From contig CAVGBM010000049.1 in assembly GCA_963627445.1 (NCBI GenBank), forward strand, positions 1-19,263: a stretch of DNA of 19,263 nucleotides. The letters are read 5' to 3'. The stretch comes from F23-B02 sp963627445 (lineage in GTDB: Bacteria; Bacillota; Clostridia; Oscillospirales; Oscillospiraceae). Below are positions 1-6,790 of this stretch, in pieces (the stretch's first letter is position 1; the number at the start of each line of letters is the position of its first letter). The notes beneath the pieces are model-generated. The model worked only from the letters and a program-made list of their open reading frames with translations. It searched no databases and was not told the origin of the DNA. The translations under genes and the position numbers were made by a program.

Positions 1-10
1 GTTTTTTCAT
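1..10 (-). CDS. possible start of a further gene, cut by window edge
   Basis: The stop codon of the lipoprotein gene is embedded in an ATGA (minus strand, 10 to 7), the same coupling arrangement that joins the carboxypeptidase gene to the lipoprotein gene. Reading on from this ATG gives Met-Lys-Lys before the window ends. A Lys-rich start would fit another secreted or membrane protein, but three codons prove nothing. The only Shine-Dalgarno-like bases (GTAGG) lie directly against the ATG with no spacing, which argues against it. Confidence 0.2.
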
Positions 11-717
11 CCTACTAAATTCAGCAGCGAGTAGGTGTAGTCAAGGAGCATTTCGGAAACATACACGCCGTTTACCTCGTAGAGGGTGTTCTGCTCCGTG
101 GTCTGCGCCGTTTTGGTCTTGCTGCCGGAAAATTCGAGCGTCAGCGTGATATCGAGCGCCTTCGTCACCTGCGCCTCGTGCGTTTTTTCGCTTATCGCCT
201 TGAACGCTGCGACGAGACCCTTTGCGTCACCCAACGTGCAGCCGTGGTCGTCGGCAAACTCCTGCCACGCCTGCTCGTCCCACTTTTCGGCGGCGGACAC
301 GAGCACATTCGCCTTCTCAGAGATATCCTCGAGCTCGTCGGCAAAATCGCTGCACGCCTTGTCATCCAGCGGCGTTTCGCTGCAATCGATGACCGTATAG
401 CGCCAGTCGTCGCCGTACTTGTCGGCATATTCCGCGCGCTTGTCGGCGATCTCCTTGTCCTTGTCGTCAAAGCGGATGACGGACAAAATGGTCTTGACGC
501 TCTCGCCGTAAAAGCCGTCGCACATGCTGTCCCAATATCCGGCGAAGCCGTCATATTTCATGTTGTACCGCGCCTCGGCGGCCTGCACCCAGGCATCGGT
601 TTGGCGCGGCTCGGGCGTTTGCGTGGGCTGCGGTGTCCGCTCGGGCAGCGGCATCCCGCACGCGCACAGCGCGAGCAGCATGGCCAATGTTATCATAACT
701 GACAATAGCTTTTTCAT
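7..717 (-). CDS. putative lipoprotein of unknown function
   Basis: A 236-residue exported lipoprotein of a family I do not recognise. The N-terminus is a type II signal peptide: Lys2-Lys3, a hydrophobic stretch, then Leu17-Cys-Ala-Cys20, so lipidation at Cys20 is likely. A Pro/Thr/Gln-rich linker follows (about residues 22-40), typical of a tether holding a domain off the membrane. The rest is a soluble, acidic, largely helical domain of about 190 residues with no motif I can name. The ATG overlaps the upstream stop codon as ATGA (717-714), with AAAGG seven bases before it inside the carboxypeptidase gene, so translation is probably coupled. Co-expression with a D,D-carboxypeptidase suggests an envelope role, which is inference only. 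Confidence 0.8.
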   Translation of the reverse strand: MKKLLSVMITLAMLLALCACGMPLPERTPQPTQTPEPRQTDAWVQAAEARYNMKYDGFAGYWDSMCDGFYGESVKTILSVIRFDDKDKEIADKRAEYADKYGDDWRYTVIDCSETPLDDKACSDFADELEDISEKANVLVSAAEKWDEQAWQEFADDHGCTLGDAKGLVAAFKAISEKTHEAQVTKALDITLTLEFSGSKTKTAQTTEQNTLYEVNGVYVSEMLLDYTYSLLNLVG

Positions 718-2042
718 CTTCTGACCTTTCTCCTGCGCGCCTTTGAGCGCCTGACGAGTGCAAGCACCGTCAGCGCCGCAAACAGCGCAAATATCACCGC
801 CACCATGATGATGGCATTGCGGCGGACATCGTCCGGCCGCGCAGGCTGCGCTTCTTCGCTCACCGTCTCATCATCGTAGCGCACCTCGCCCGCGGCGACG
901 AGCTTCACCGTGCCGTAGACCGTGCCGTCAGGGTCGCTGACGGTCATCTCGCCAAGCTCCGTGCCGGGCGTTACGTTGGCCGCGCTGTCGGAATAAAGCG
1001 TTATCTGCTTTGTAAGCCCGTCGGCGCTCAGATCGTTCGGCGCGAGCGCCGTAATATCCGATGCCGGACGCAGGTCGAGCTTGCCCCAGCGCTCGCCGTC
1101 GAGCACCGGCTGCGTGCCGACGATATCGGCCGTTGTTATTATACTGCGATAGCTGAAATTTTCAAACGCCCAGTCGAGCAGCGTCCTTGTATCGATAAAG
1201 CTGCCGACACTGTTCTCGCTCTCGTCGCTTTTTGACGCGCCCAAAACGACGGTCATGAACCGCAGGCCGTCCCGCTCTGCCGCGCCGACAAGGCACAGTC
1301 CGGCAGCGTCGGTGCGGCCGGTCTTTACGCCGATCGCCCCGCTGTAGACATAGCCGTCGCCGTATTGCGACTTGCTGCTCAAAAGCGCGTTTGAGTTTGA
1401 AAGTTGCCGCGCTCCGGAGGCATTCGTCGCCGGAACGGTGTGCTCGGCGGTGCCGACGAGCCTTGCAAAAAGCTCATGGCGCATGGCCTCATTCGCGATG
1501 AGAAACAGATCGCGTGCGGTAGTGCAGTGCCCGTCGGCGGGAAGACCGTGGGTGTTTTTGAAGCTCGTGCCAGTGCAGCCGAGCTCGGCCGCCCTGTCGT
1601 TCATGCGCTGCACGAATTTTTCGGTCGAGCCCGCGACATGCTCGGCAATTATGTTGCATGCCTCGTTTGCCGAGGCCAGAGCCGCGCAGTACAAAAGCTC
1701 CTCAAACGGCATCGTCTCGCCCTCGTGGATCTGTGCGGTGCTGCTGTCGTCGGTGAGGTCAAAATTGCAGTCGGCGGACGCTGTGACGCTGTCGTTTACC
1801 GACACCTCGCCGCGCTCGACGGCCTCGACCGCGACCAGCAGCGTCATTATCTTCGTCAGGCTCGCGGGCTCGGAGCGTGTATAGGCGTTTTCGGCAAACA
1901 GCAGTCTGCCGCTTTGCATGTCGCCGATGAGCACGCTTCGTGCGGTGTCGACATTCGGCGCATCGAGCGCATAGGCAGGCACCGCGCAGCCGAGCACAAG
2001 GCAAATTATAAGCGCAAGCGATAAAACACGCATTCTTCTCAT
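714..2042 (-). CDS. dacF: D-alanyl-D-alanine carboxypeptidase (penicillin-binding protein, DacF/DacA type)
   Basis: A 442-residue low-molecular-weight penicillin-binding protein of peptidase family S11, which removes the terminal D-Ala from peptidoglycan pentapeptides outside the membrane. The signal peptide covers about residues 1-26. All three active-site motifs are present in order: Ser61-Leu-Thr-Lys64 (nucleophile and base), Ser124-Ala-Asn126, and Lys240-Thr-Gly242. A C-terminal domain follows, then one membrane segment (about 411-430) ending in a basic Arg/Lys tail, which anchors the enzyme as in clostridial DacF-like proteins. The ATG at 2042 is supported by GGAG six bases upstream; an internal ATG three codons later has no better site. 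The subtype (dacF against dacA/dacB) is uncertain. It faces the sigma-factor operon and is coupled to the lipoprotein gene downstream. Confidence 0.93.
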   Translation of the reverse strand: MRRMRVLSLALIICLVLGCAVPAYALDAPNVDTARSVLIGDMQSGRLLFAENAYTRSEPASLTKIMTLLVAVEAVERGEVSVNDSVTASADCNFDLTDDSSTAQIHEGETMPFEELLYCAALASANEACNIIAEHVAGSTEKFVQRMNDRAAELGCTGTSFKNTHGLPADGHCTTARDLFLIANEAMRHELFARLVGTAEHTVPATNASGARQLSNSNALLSSKSQYGDGYVYSGAIGVKTGRTDAAGLCLVGAAERDGLRFMTVVLGASKSDESENSVGSFIDTRTLLDWAFENFSYRSIITTADIVGTQPVLDGERWGKLDLRPASDITALAPNDLSADGLTKQITLYSDSAANVTPGTELGEMTVSDPDGTVYGTVKLVAAGEVRYDDETVSEEAQPARPDDVRRNAIIMVAVIFALFAALTVLALVRRSKARRRKVRR

Positions 2043-2063
2043 AGCTATCTCCGTTAATACAGA

Positions 2064-2086
2064 TAAGTTGACGGGAGTCGAACTTA
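2064..2086 (-). repeat. inverted repeat / hairpin at the 5' end of the dacF transcript
   Basis: TAAGTTGAC (2064-2072) pairs with GTC (2077-2079) plus AACTTA (2081-2086), giving nine base pairs with a four-base loop and one bulged base at 2080. It lies just after the predicted transcription start, so it could be an mRNA-stabilising 5' hairpin or an operator. Confidence 0.5.
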
Positions 2087-2091
2087 CCCTT

Positions 2092-2120
2092 ATTATAAGT
2101 AACTTTTCCCGCTAACGCAA
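2092..2120 (-). promoter_or_regulatory. sigma-A-type promoter for dacF
   Basis: On the minus strand TTGCGT (2120-2115) is followed after 17 bases by a perfect TATAAT (2097-2092). The -35 box is weak. Transcription would start near 2085, giving a leader of about 43 bases. Confidence 0.55.
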
Positions 2121-2150
2121 CAGGAAATGACGTGGTTTGTTGCTTCCGTA

Positions 2151-2179
2151 TTTACGCCATTTTGGTAAAATGCTATAAT
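2151..2179 (+). promoter_or_regulatory. sigma-A-type promoter for the sigma-factor operon
   Basis: TTTACG (2151-2156), a 17-base spacer and a perfect TATAAT (2174-2179) lie upstream of the sigma-factor gene. The start point would be near 2186, leaving a leader of about 75 bases before the GTG start. The -35 boxes of this promoter and the divergent dacF promoter are about 30 bp apart. Confidence 0.6.
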
Positions 2180-2261
2180 ATTATAAAAAATTTTGTGCGG
2201 GGCAATGTCCCCAAATTCACCGCTGCGGCGTTATTATAGTCAAGGAAAGGGGGATGAGCTT

Positions 2262-2789
2262 GTGATCGTTTATTTGCAGATGATAGAGGGTGAGGAGAGC
2301 AAACGGCAGTTTGCGGCGCTGTACGAGACCTACAGAGGGCTCATGTTTTACACCGCAAACAGCATTCTGCACAATGCGCAGGATGCCGAGGATGCCGTGC
2401 ATCAGGCGTTTATATCGCTCGTCGAAAATTTCTCGAAGATAAAAACGATAGAATGTCCCCAAACCCGCGCCTTCGTCGTTATAATAGTTGAACACAAGGC
2501 GATAGATCTTCTGCGCAAGCGAAACCGTCAGGCCAAGGTCGGCATGAATGAGGCCGTCTGCGGCGTTAACATTCCCCTGCCCGGCGACAACGGTCTTGCC
2601 GATGCGATGGCGAGCCTGCCTGCGCACGCCCGTGAGATACTGCTGCTGCGGTACTATAACGGCTACACGACCACGGAGCTTGCCGATTTCTTCGGCGTGT
2701 CGTATGCGGCGATGAAAAAGCAGCTCACCCGTGCCAAAACCGCGCTCAAAAAACGAATGGAGGAGGGAGACGCAGCCTATGCCGAATGA
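2262..2789 (+). CDS. RNA polymerase sigma factor, sigma-70 family (small, ECF-like)
   Basis: A 175-residue protein that would redirect RNA polymerase to a dedicated promoter set. Region 2 spans about residues 15-90: a Tyr-Arg-Gly-Leu-Met-Phe-Tyr stretch at 24-30, then Asp41-Ala-Glu-Asp-Ala-Val-His-Gln-Ala-Phe50, the typical region 2.1/2.2 signature. Region 4 spans about 115-168 with Leu-Pro at 119-120, Arg-Glu-Ile-Leu-Leu-Leu-Arg and a helix-turn-helix (Thr136 to about Thr156). I chose the GTG at 2262 because AAAGGGGG ends eight bases upstream and the product then begins as relatives do; an in-frame TTG at 2193 lacks a ribosome site. The stop overlaps the start of the DUF4367 gene, which is probably its regulator. 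Which promoters it recognises cannot be read from this window. Confidence 0.88.
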   Translation: MIVYLQMIEGEESKRQFAALYETYRGLMFYTANSILHNAQDAEDAVHQAFISLVENFSKIKTIECPQTRAFVVIIVEHKAIDLLRKRNRQAKVGMNEAVCGVNIPLPGDNGLADAMASLPAHAREILLLRYYNGYTTTELADFFGVSYAAMKKQLTRAKTALKKRMEEGDAAYAE

Positions 2790-3486
2790 CGCAATTTTCA
2801 ATGATAACGACCTCAAAGCGGCAGCGCAGCTTGTTGCCGGATCGATGCTCGAAAGTTTCCCCTCCCGAGCCGAATGCGAGCACGAGTTTTCCGACGATTT
2901 TACAGCAAAAATGGATAAGCTGCTGCACCGGCAGAAGCGGCAGATATGGTACACGGTGATACGCTACGCCGCCATTATCGTCCTTGCGGCGACGCTCTCC
3001 CTCGGCGCAGTGATGGCCGCCAGCCCCACGGCGAGGGCCGCTGTGCTCAAGTGGACGAGGGAGCTGGTCGAGGGCAACATGGTCTATCATTTCTACAAGG
3101 AAGCGCCGGAAGAAACTCTGCCTCTGTACGGACTTGGGTGGATACCCGAGGGCTTTGAGGAGACCTCGGTCTACTATAACGATTCATTTTATCGGGCGAT
3201 GTACTCAAACGCCGAGACGGGCAAGTCCTTCGTTTTTGAGTACAGCTACATGAACATCGGCACGGTGCAGACGGTCACATCCGGCGATGAGGCCAGCATC
3301 GAGCAGACAAAGGTAAACGGCATGCCCGCCGACTTTTACCGGCTTCGCAAGGCAAAGGATATAAGCGTTCTGCTCATCTTCGACGAGGAAAACGACATTT
3401 ATTTTTCGATAACCGGCACGCTCGACAGAGACAGCATTTTCGACATTGCCGAGCACATTTATCTGAAAGGAGAAATGGAAAAATGA
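2779..3486 (+). CDS. membrane-anchored DUF4367-domain protein, probable anti-sigma factor
   Basis: A 235-residue single-pass membrane protein. Residues 1-58 are a polar, charged cytoplasmic part with a helical Phe-Ser-Asp-Asp-Phe segment (37-41) and Arg-Gln-Lys-Arg before the membrane; 60-81 is the membrane helix; about 115-230 is an extracytoplasmic domain beginning Tyr-Gly-Leu-Gly-Trp-Ile-Pro-Glu-Gly-Phe (117-126), the hallmark of DUF4367. The ATG lies inside the 3' end of the sigma-factor gene (11-bp overlap) with GGAGGGAG upstream, so the two are co-translated. That arrangement is typical of sigma/anti-sigma pairs. No HxxxCxxC zinc-finger motif is visible, so the binding mode would differ from zinc anti-sigma proteins. 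The anti-sigma role is inference. Confidence 0.82.
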   Translation: MPNDAIFNDNDLKAAAQLVAGSMLESFPSRAECEHEFSDDFTAKMDKLLHRQKRQIWYTVIRYAAIIVLAATLSLGAVMAASPTARAAVLKWTRELVEGNMVYHFYKEAPEETLPLYGLGWIPEGFEETSVYYNDSFYRAMYSNAETGKSFVFEYSYMNIGTVQTVTSGDEASIEQTKVNGMPADFYRLRKAKDISVLLIFDEENDIYFSITGTLDRDSIFDIAEHIYLKGEMEK

Positions 3487-3962
3487 CAAGCAAATCAAAG
3501 CAGACTCTGCTATGTGTTTTATCCGCCGTGCTGGCGGTTGCGCTTGTTTTCAGCCTTATCAGACTGCATAACTACAAGGAAAATCTTGAGGAACTGTATA
3601 ACATCTCACGGATAGAGAGCGCTTTCTATTATACACGGGATGTTTATCTGAAACATGATCCCGAAGTATACTCAAACGACTATATAACATTGGATAAATT
3701 AAGCCAATTTCTTGTTTCCAAGGACGAAAAATGGGATGAACTCGGGAAGCTTGTTCATGCTGTCGCTGAGAATGTTTTCCCCGACAGCAAGTATAGACAA
3801 GAGGTGTCCGAAAAGCTCGACGCTCTTGAAATTTACCCGGAAGTGCGGGACGGTATGGCTCTTTTGATCGTCGATTTAGACGAACTCAAGGCACTTACCG
3901 AAGAAATCGAAAATCTCCCGCCCGATTTTTCGGACGACACGACGCAAGACGACACTCCATAA
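3483..3962 (+). CDS. single-pass membrane protein of unknown function
   Basis: A 159-residue protein with a short basic N-terminus, one membrane helix (about residues 8-27) and a mostly helical, charged extracytoplasmic part ending in an acidic Asp/Thr-rich tail. I do not recognise the family. Its ATG overlaps the preceding stop as ATGA (3483-3486), so it is coupled to the DUF4367 gene and probably acts with the sigma/anti-sigma pair. Base composition is odd: several 60-base lines within it are only 32-50% G+C, against about 60-75% in parts of the gene just upstream, which suggests weak constraint or a separate origin. A terminator follows the stop codon at once. Confidence 0.75.
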   Translation: MTSKSKQTLLCVLSAVLAVALVFSLIRLHNYKENLEELYNISRIESAFYYTRDVYLKHDPEVYSNDYITLDKLSQFLVSKDEKWDELGKLVHAVAENVFPDSKYRQEVSEKLDALEIYPEVRDGMALLIVDLDELKALTEEIENLPPDFSDDTTQDDTP

Positions 3963-3968
3963 GACGCA

Positions 3969-3998
3969 AAAAAGGCTTCCCGAGTGGGAAGCCTTTTT
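3969..3998. terminator. bidirectional intrinsic terminator
   Basis: AAAAAGGCTTCCC (3969-3981) pairs perfectly with GGGAAGCCTTTTT (3986-3998) across a GAGT loop. It has a T run in both orientations and sits between the convergent sigma operon and the zinc-ribbon gene. Confidence 0.92.
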
Positions 3999-4009
3999 GC
4001 TATATCGCT

Positions 4010-4468
4010 TTATTCGTCGTCGGATCCGTCCTCGTGGTCGAGGTCGAATTCGAGCTCTGCGTCACATTCGGGGCAGCGGATGCTGCCGAAGTCGAGGTCG
4101 TCCTCATAGACGGTCAAGGTCTTGCCGCACTGCGGGCAGGTGACCTCATACTCGATCTCATCACCGCAGCCGCAGCAGCCGGAGCAGCCGCCGTCGTAAT
4201 CGTCGAGATCGTCATAATCGTCCTCGTCGTCTTCATCCTCGTCCATGTCGTCAAGGCACAGATCCTCAAGATACGCCATGTCCTCGCCGATATCGTCGAT
4301 GCTGTCGGCAAGATCGGCAGCGGTCGCCTCGAGATCCTCAACATCGTCTGCAAGCGAGTCGAGAACATCGATCATGGCAAGCATGAGCTTGCCCTCGGGA
4401 GTTGCGCCGTCAACGCCGAGACCCTCGGCGAGACCCTTCAGATATGCTACTTTTTCAGATGCGGTCAT
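4010..4468 (-). CDS. CD1247-like acidic protein with C-terminal zinc ribbon
   Basis: A 152-residue cytoplasmic protein. The first ~70 residues form a helical domain that resembles the N-terminal domain of clostridial CD1247-type proteins (Met-Thr-Ala-Ser-Glu-Lys-Val-Ala-Tyr-Leu-Lys-Gly start). Next is a highly acidic Asp/Glu linker (about 72-92), then a Cys-rich knot (Cys95, 98, 99, 101). Last is a zinc ribbon with Cys111-Pro-Gln-Cys114 and Cys132-Pro-Glu-Cys135. The function is unknown; the ribbon suggests nucleic-acid or protein binding, and the extra cysteines could hold a second metal. The start is supported by AGGAGG eight bases upstream. It follows efp on the same strand after a 117-base AT-rich gap, so it could be co-transcribed or have its own promoter. 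Confidence 0.8.
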   Translation of the reverse strand: MTASEKVAYLKGLAEGLGVDGATPEGKLMLAMIDVLDSLADDVEDLEATAADLADSIDDIGEDMAYLEDLCLDDMDEDEDDEDDYDDLDDYDGGCSGCCGCGDEIEYEVTCPQCGKTLTVYEDDLDFGSIRCPECDAELEFDLDHEDGSDDE

Positions 4469-4527
4469 AAGTCAAACCTCCTTACTGAACGCTTTAGCCG
4501 ACAGACGATAGAGTTCGACTTCCGTCA

Positions 4528-4570
4528 GCTTATTTGTTTTTTGCTTATTAACTTATTATTTAGCTTATTA
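4528..4570. repeat. cluster of four CTTATT-type direct repeats
   Basis: The 117-base gap between efp and the zinc-ribbon gene holds four near-identical units: GCTTATT (4528-4534), GCTTATTA (4543-4550), ACTTATTA (4551-4558) and GCTTATTA (4563-4570). Spacing is irregular (15, 8 and 12 bases). They may be regulator sites or simple low-complexity AT-rich sequence. On the minus strand a weak promoter-like pair (TTTACA, 17 bases, TAATAA) runs through them. Confidence 0.4.
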
Positions 4571-4585
4571 TCAAGTGTAAATAAC

Positions 4586-5146
4586 TTACTTTGCTCTGCC
4601 GAGGTACTCGCCGGTGCGGGTGTCGATCTGGATCTTCTCGCCCTCTTCGATGAAGAGAGGAACCTTGATCTCTGCGCCGGTCTCGACGGTGGCGGGCTTG
4701 GTCGCGTTGGTAGCGGTGTTGCCTGCAAAGCCGGGGTCAGTCTCGGTGACGACGAGGTCAACGAAGAAGGGAGGCTCGACATTGAAAACCTTGCCCTTGT
4801 AGGAGTAGATGGTGCACTCCATGTTTTCCTTGACGAACTTGAAGTTGTCGCCCAGAACGGACTCGTCAACGGGCTCGAGCTCGTAGGTCTCGGGGTTCAT
4901 GAAGTAGTACAGGTTGCCGTCGTTGTAGCTGTACTCCATGGTCTGACGGTCGACGGTGGCATTCTCGAACTTTGCGGTGGGGTTAAAGGAAGTCTCGGTG
5001 ACGGCGCCGGTGATGACATTCTTCATCTTGGTGCGGACAAAGGCTGCGCCCTTGCCGGGCTTAACATGCTGGAACTCAATGACCTGCATGACCTGACCGT
5101 CCATCTCAAAGGTAACGCCGTTTCTGAAATCGCCTGCTGTGATCAT
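4586..5146 (-). CDS. efp: translation elongation factor P
   Basis: A 186-residue EF-P, the usual length. It binds stalled ribosomes near the P-site tRNA and speeds peptide bonds at polyproline stretches. The N-terminal KOW-like domain carries the loop Pro30-Gly-Lys32-Gly, and Lys32 is the residue that is modified or acts directly in this family. Two OB-type domains follow. The C-terminal part has the expected Gly-Asp/Asn pocket region and ends Arg-Thr-Gly-Glu-Tyr-Leu-Gly-Arg-Ala. No EpmA/EpmB-type modification gene is present in this window. The start is supported by GGAGG nine bases upstream, and a good promoter lies just before it. The codon choice favours C-ending codons, as expected for a well-expressed gene. 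Confidence 0.97.
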   Translation of the reverse strand: MITAGDFRNGVTFEMDGQVMQVIEFQHVKPGKGAAFVRTKMKNVITGAVTETSFNPTAKFENATVDRQTMEYSYNDGNLYYFMNPETYELEPVDESVLGDNFKFVKENMECTIYSYKGKVFNVEPPFFVDLVVTETDPGFAGNTATNATKPATVETGAEIKVPLFIEEGEKIQIDTRTGEYLGRAK

Positions 5147-5196
5147 ATAGATAATCCTCCAATGTAAATTTTCTGTTTAAATGTCTTAACTTATGT

Positions 5197-5225
5197 ATTC
5201 TACATTAAATAGCATAAATATGCAA
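5197..5225 (-). promoter_or_regulatory. sigma-A-type promoter for efp
   Basis: On the minus strand TTGCAT (5225-5220), a 17-base spacer and TAGAAT (5202-5197) lie 51 bases before the efp start, in the gap after the small membrane protein gene. efp therefore probably has its own promoter besides any read-through from pepP. Confidence 0.6.
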
Positions 5226-5227
5226 GA

Positions 5228-5503
5228 TTATTTTCTGTCCGAAAGCCGATTTTGCACGGGTTTGCCGCCTTTTTCGCTTTTTCCGGTGCGTTTTTCAAAG
5301 GCGATCTGTATCATATACACCACAAACGCTATCACGCCGAACAGATACAGGATGTTTCGCACCGATGCGGGGAAGCTCGGGACGAGCGCCTGCACTATCG
5401 CCGTGCCGAAGATGAACAGAAAGCCCATCACCATCAGCGGCACCATGAGCTTGCTTCGTATATCCTTGTCGTTCTCTTTCTTTTTGGAATTGTTCTTTGC
5501 CAT
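5228..5503 (-). CDS. small two-helix membrane protein of unknown function
   Basis: A 91-residue protein with a Lys-rich cytoplasmic N-terminus (1-18), two membrane helices (about 20-41 and 50-69) and a basic C-terminal tail. No family is recognised. It begins 12 bases after the aminopeptidase stop. AGGAGG (5516-5511) overlaps that stop codon. I chose the ATG at 5503 (spacing 7) over an out-of-frame ATG at 5510 that directly abuts the site. It is the last gene of the rarA-DUF951-pepP run before the efp promoter. Confidence 0.72.
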   Translation of the reverse strand: MAKNNSKKKENDKDIRSKLMVPLMVMGFLFIFGTAIVQALVPSFPASVRNILYLFGVIAFVVYMIQIAFEKRTGKSEKGGKPVQNRLSDRK

Positions 5504-5515
5504 TTGCCATCCTCC

Positions 5516-6586
5516 TCAAAGTATTATCAGGTTTTTATCCGCATGTGTAATTACCTCGCAGCCGCCCTCGCGCAGGATGACCACATCCTCGATGCGAACG
5601 CCGAACTTGCCGGGCAGGTATATCCCCGGCTCTGCCGAGACGACCGCCCCGACGGGCATTACAGCCTCCGCCACCGGTGAAGCCGTCGGCGCTTCGTGAA
5701 TGTCGAGCCCCAGGCTGTGCCCGAAGCCGTGGCCGAAATATTCGCCGTAGCCTGCATCGGCGATGACATCCCTCGCCGCCTTATCTATGCTGCGGCCGGT
5801 AACGCCCGCTCTGGCGGCCTTGATACCGGCAAGCTGAGCGCGCAGCACCGTGTCGTACACATTTTTCATCTCATCCGTTGCATACCCCACGGCGACGGTA
5901 CGGGTCATATCCGAGCAATAGCCGTACTTAAGGCAGCCGAAGTCCATGGTGACAAAGTCGCCGTTCTGAACTAAGGTATCGCCGGGCACGCCGTGCGGCA
6001 TGCTCGAATTTTTGCCCGTTACGGCGATGGGGTCAAAGGAGTTGCCCTCGCCGCCGTGCTTTAAAAGCCTGTAGGTTATCTCGGCGGCTATATCCCGCTC
6101 GCTGACACCGGGCTTTATTATCTGCAAAACATCCTTAAGCGCAAGCTCGGCTATCGCCTGGGCACGGCGCATATACTCCTGCTCCTCGGCGGTCTTTGAC
6201 GCGCGCAGGGCATTGAAAATATGCTGGCACGGCGTGAGTTGCCTGCCCAAAAGATTTTCATAGGCAAGATACTGCCCGTGCGAGAGCGTGCCCTCCTCGC
6301 CGCCAAGACGCTCGACATGCTCATTGTCAAGCTCCGTTTTTATCAGCTGCGAAAGGCGCTTGCCCGCCCCGAAAAGGCGCAGTTTGATATTATCCGCAAC
6401 GGTCTTCTCGGCCGCCTCGATATAGCGGGAGTCGGTGAACAAAAACGCACTTTTCCTCGTCACGAGCACCGCACCGTCTGTAAACGCAAAGCCCGTGGCG
6501 TAGCGCTGGTTTTTCTCGTTGGTTATGAGCACCGCATCAAGACCTGCGTCGATGAGGCTTTGTCTTATCCTTTCAACATTATTCAT
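5516..6586 (-). CDS. pepP: M24-family Xaa-Pro aminopeptidase
   Basis: A 356-residue cytoplasmic dimetal peptidase that removes N-terminal residues preceding proline. The creatinase-like N-terminal domain covers about residues 1-125. The pita-bread catalytic domain follows with all five metal ligands visible: Asp215 (Met-Asp-Phe-Gly), Asp226 (Ser-Asp-Met-Thr-Arg), His290 (Gly-Phe-Gly-His), Glu319 (Ala-Glu-Pro-Gly) and Glu333 (Arg-Ile-Glu-Asp). His198 and His297 match the substrate-binding histidines. The reading frame is open to 6661, but I start at 6586, where homologues begin and just four bases after the DUF951 stop; the extension would overlap that gene. The ribosome site (GAAAGAA) is weak, which fits translational coupling. 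The symbol could equally be pepQ or ypdF/yqhT in other schemes. The efp gene lies two genes downstream, a pairing also found in Bacillus. Confidence 0.93.
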   Translation of the reverse strand: MNNVERIRQSLIDAGLDAVLITNEKNQRYATGFAFTDGAVLVTRKSAFLFTDSRYIEAAEKTVADNIKLRLFGAGKRLSQLIKTELDNEHVERLGGEEGTLSHGQYLAYENLLGRQLTPCQHIFNALRASKTAEEQEYMRRAQAIAELALKDVLQIIKPGVSERDIAAEITYRLLKHGGEGNSFDPIAVTGKNSSMPHGVPGDTLVQNGDFVTMDFGCLKYGYCSDMTRTVAVGYATDEMKNVYDTVLRAQLAGIKAARAGVTGRSIDKAARDVIADAGYGEYFGHGFGHSLGLDIHEAPTASPVAEAVMPVGAVVSAEPGIYLPGKFGVRIEDVVILREGGCEVITHADKNLIIL

Positions 6587-6590
6587 TTTA

Positions 6591-6779
6591 TCATTCTTTC
6601 TCTTTTCGTTCAACACTGCGTATGTTTTTTTCAAATTTGCTTCTCGCGCCCATGACCTCATGGCCGCAGCCGAGGCAACGCAGCTTAAAATCCGCGCCTA
6701 TCCTGAGCACCTGCCAGCGCTTTTCGCCGCAGGGGTGCTGCTTTTTCATGGTGACTATATCACCGACCTGAATATCCAT
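6591..6779 (-). CDS. DUF951 family protein
   Basis: A 62-residue protein that matches the DUF951 family well. It has Gly-Asp-Ile-Val near the start, the Met-Lys-Lys-Gln-His-Pro-Cys-Gly motif (11-18), Gly-Ala-Asp (28-30), Cys-Leu-Gly-Cys (35-38) and a Ser-Lys-Phe-Glu-Lys motif. The Cys residues (17, 35, 38) and His15 could bind a metal. The fold is probably a small beta barrel; function is not established. GGAGG lies five bases before the ATG. It sits 11 bases after rarA and 4 bases before pepP, so all three are probably one transcript. In many Firmicutes DUF951 neighbours ychF or parB, so this placement is different. Confidence 0.9.
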   Translation of the reverse strand: MDIQVGDIVTMKKQHPCGEKRWQVLRIGADFKLRCLGCGHEVMGARSKFEKNIRSVERKEKE

Positions 6780-6790
6780 CTATACCTCCG

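Noticed and set aside
2070..2088. tRNA T-arm-like GTTCGACTCCC on the minus strand in the dacF leader
   Set aside because: The flanking bases do not form a T-stem and no other tRNA arms are present; it is better explained as part of the hairpin at 2064-2086.
2193..2261. TTG start giving a longer sigma factor
   Set aside because: It has no Shine-Dalgarno sequence and lies only a few bases after the predicted transcription start; GTG at 2262 has an excellent one.
4034..5167. Long plus-strand open frame of 377 codons opposite efp and the zinc-ribbon gene
   Set aside because: It lies antisense to two genes with clear family matches, has no ribosome site and crosses their intergenic gap. It is a by-product of GC-rich codon use.
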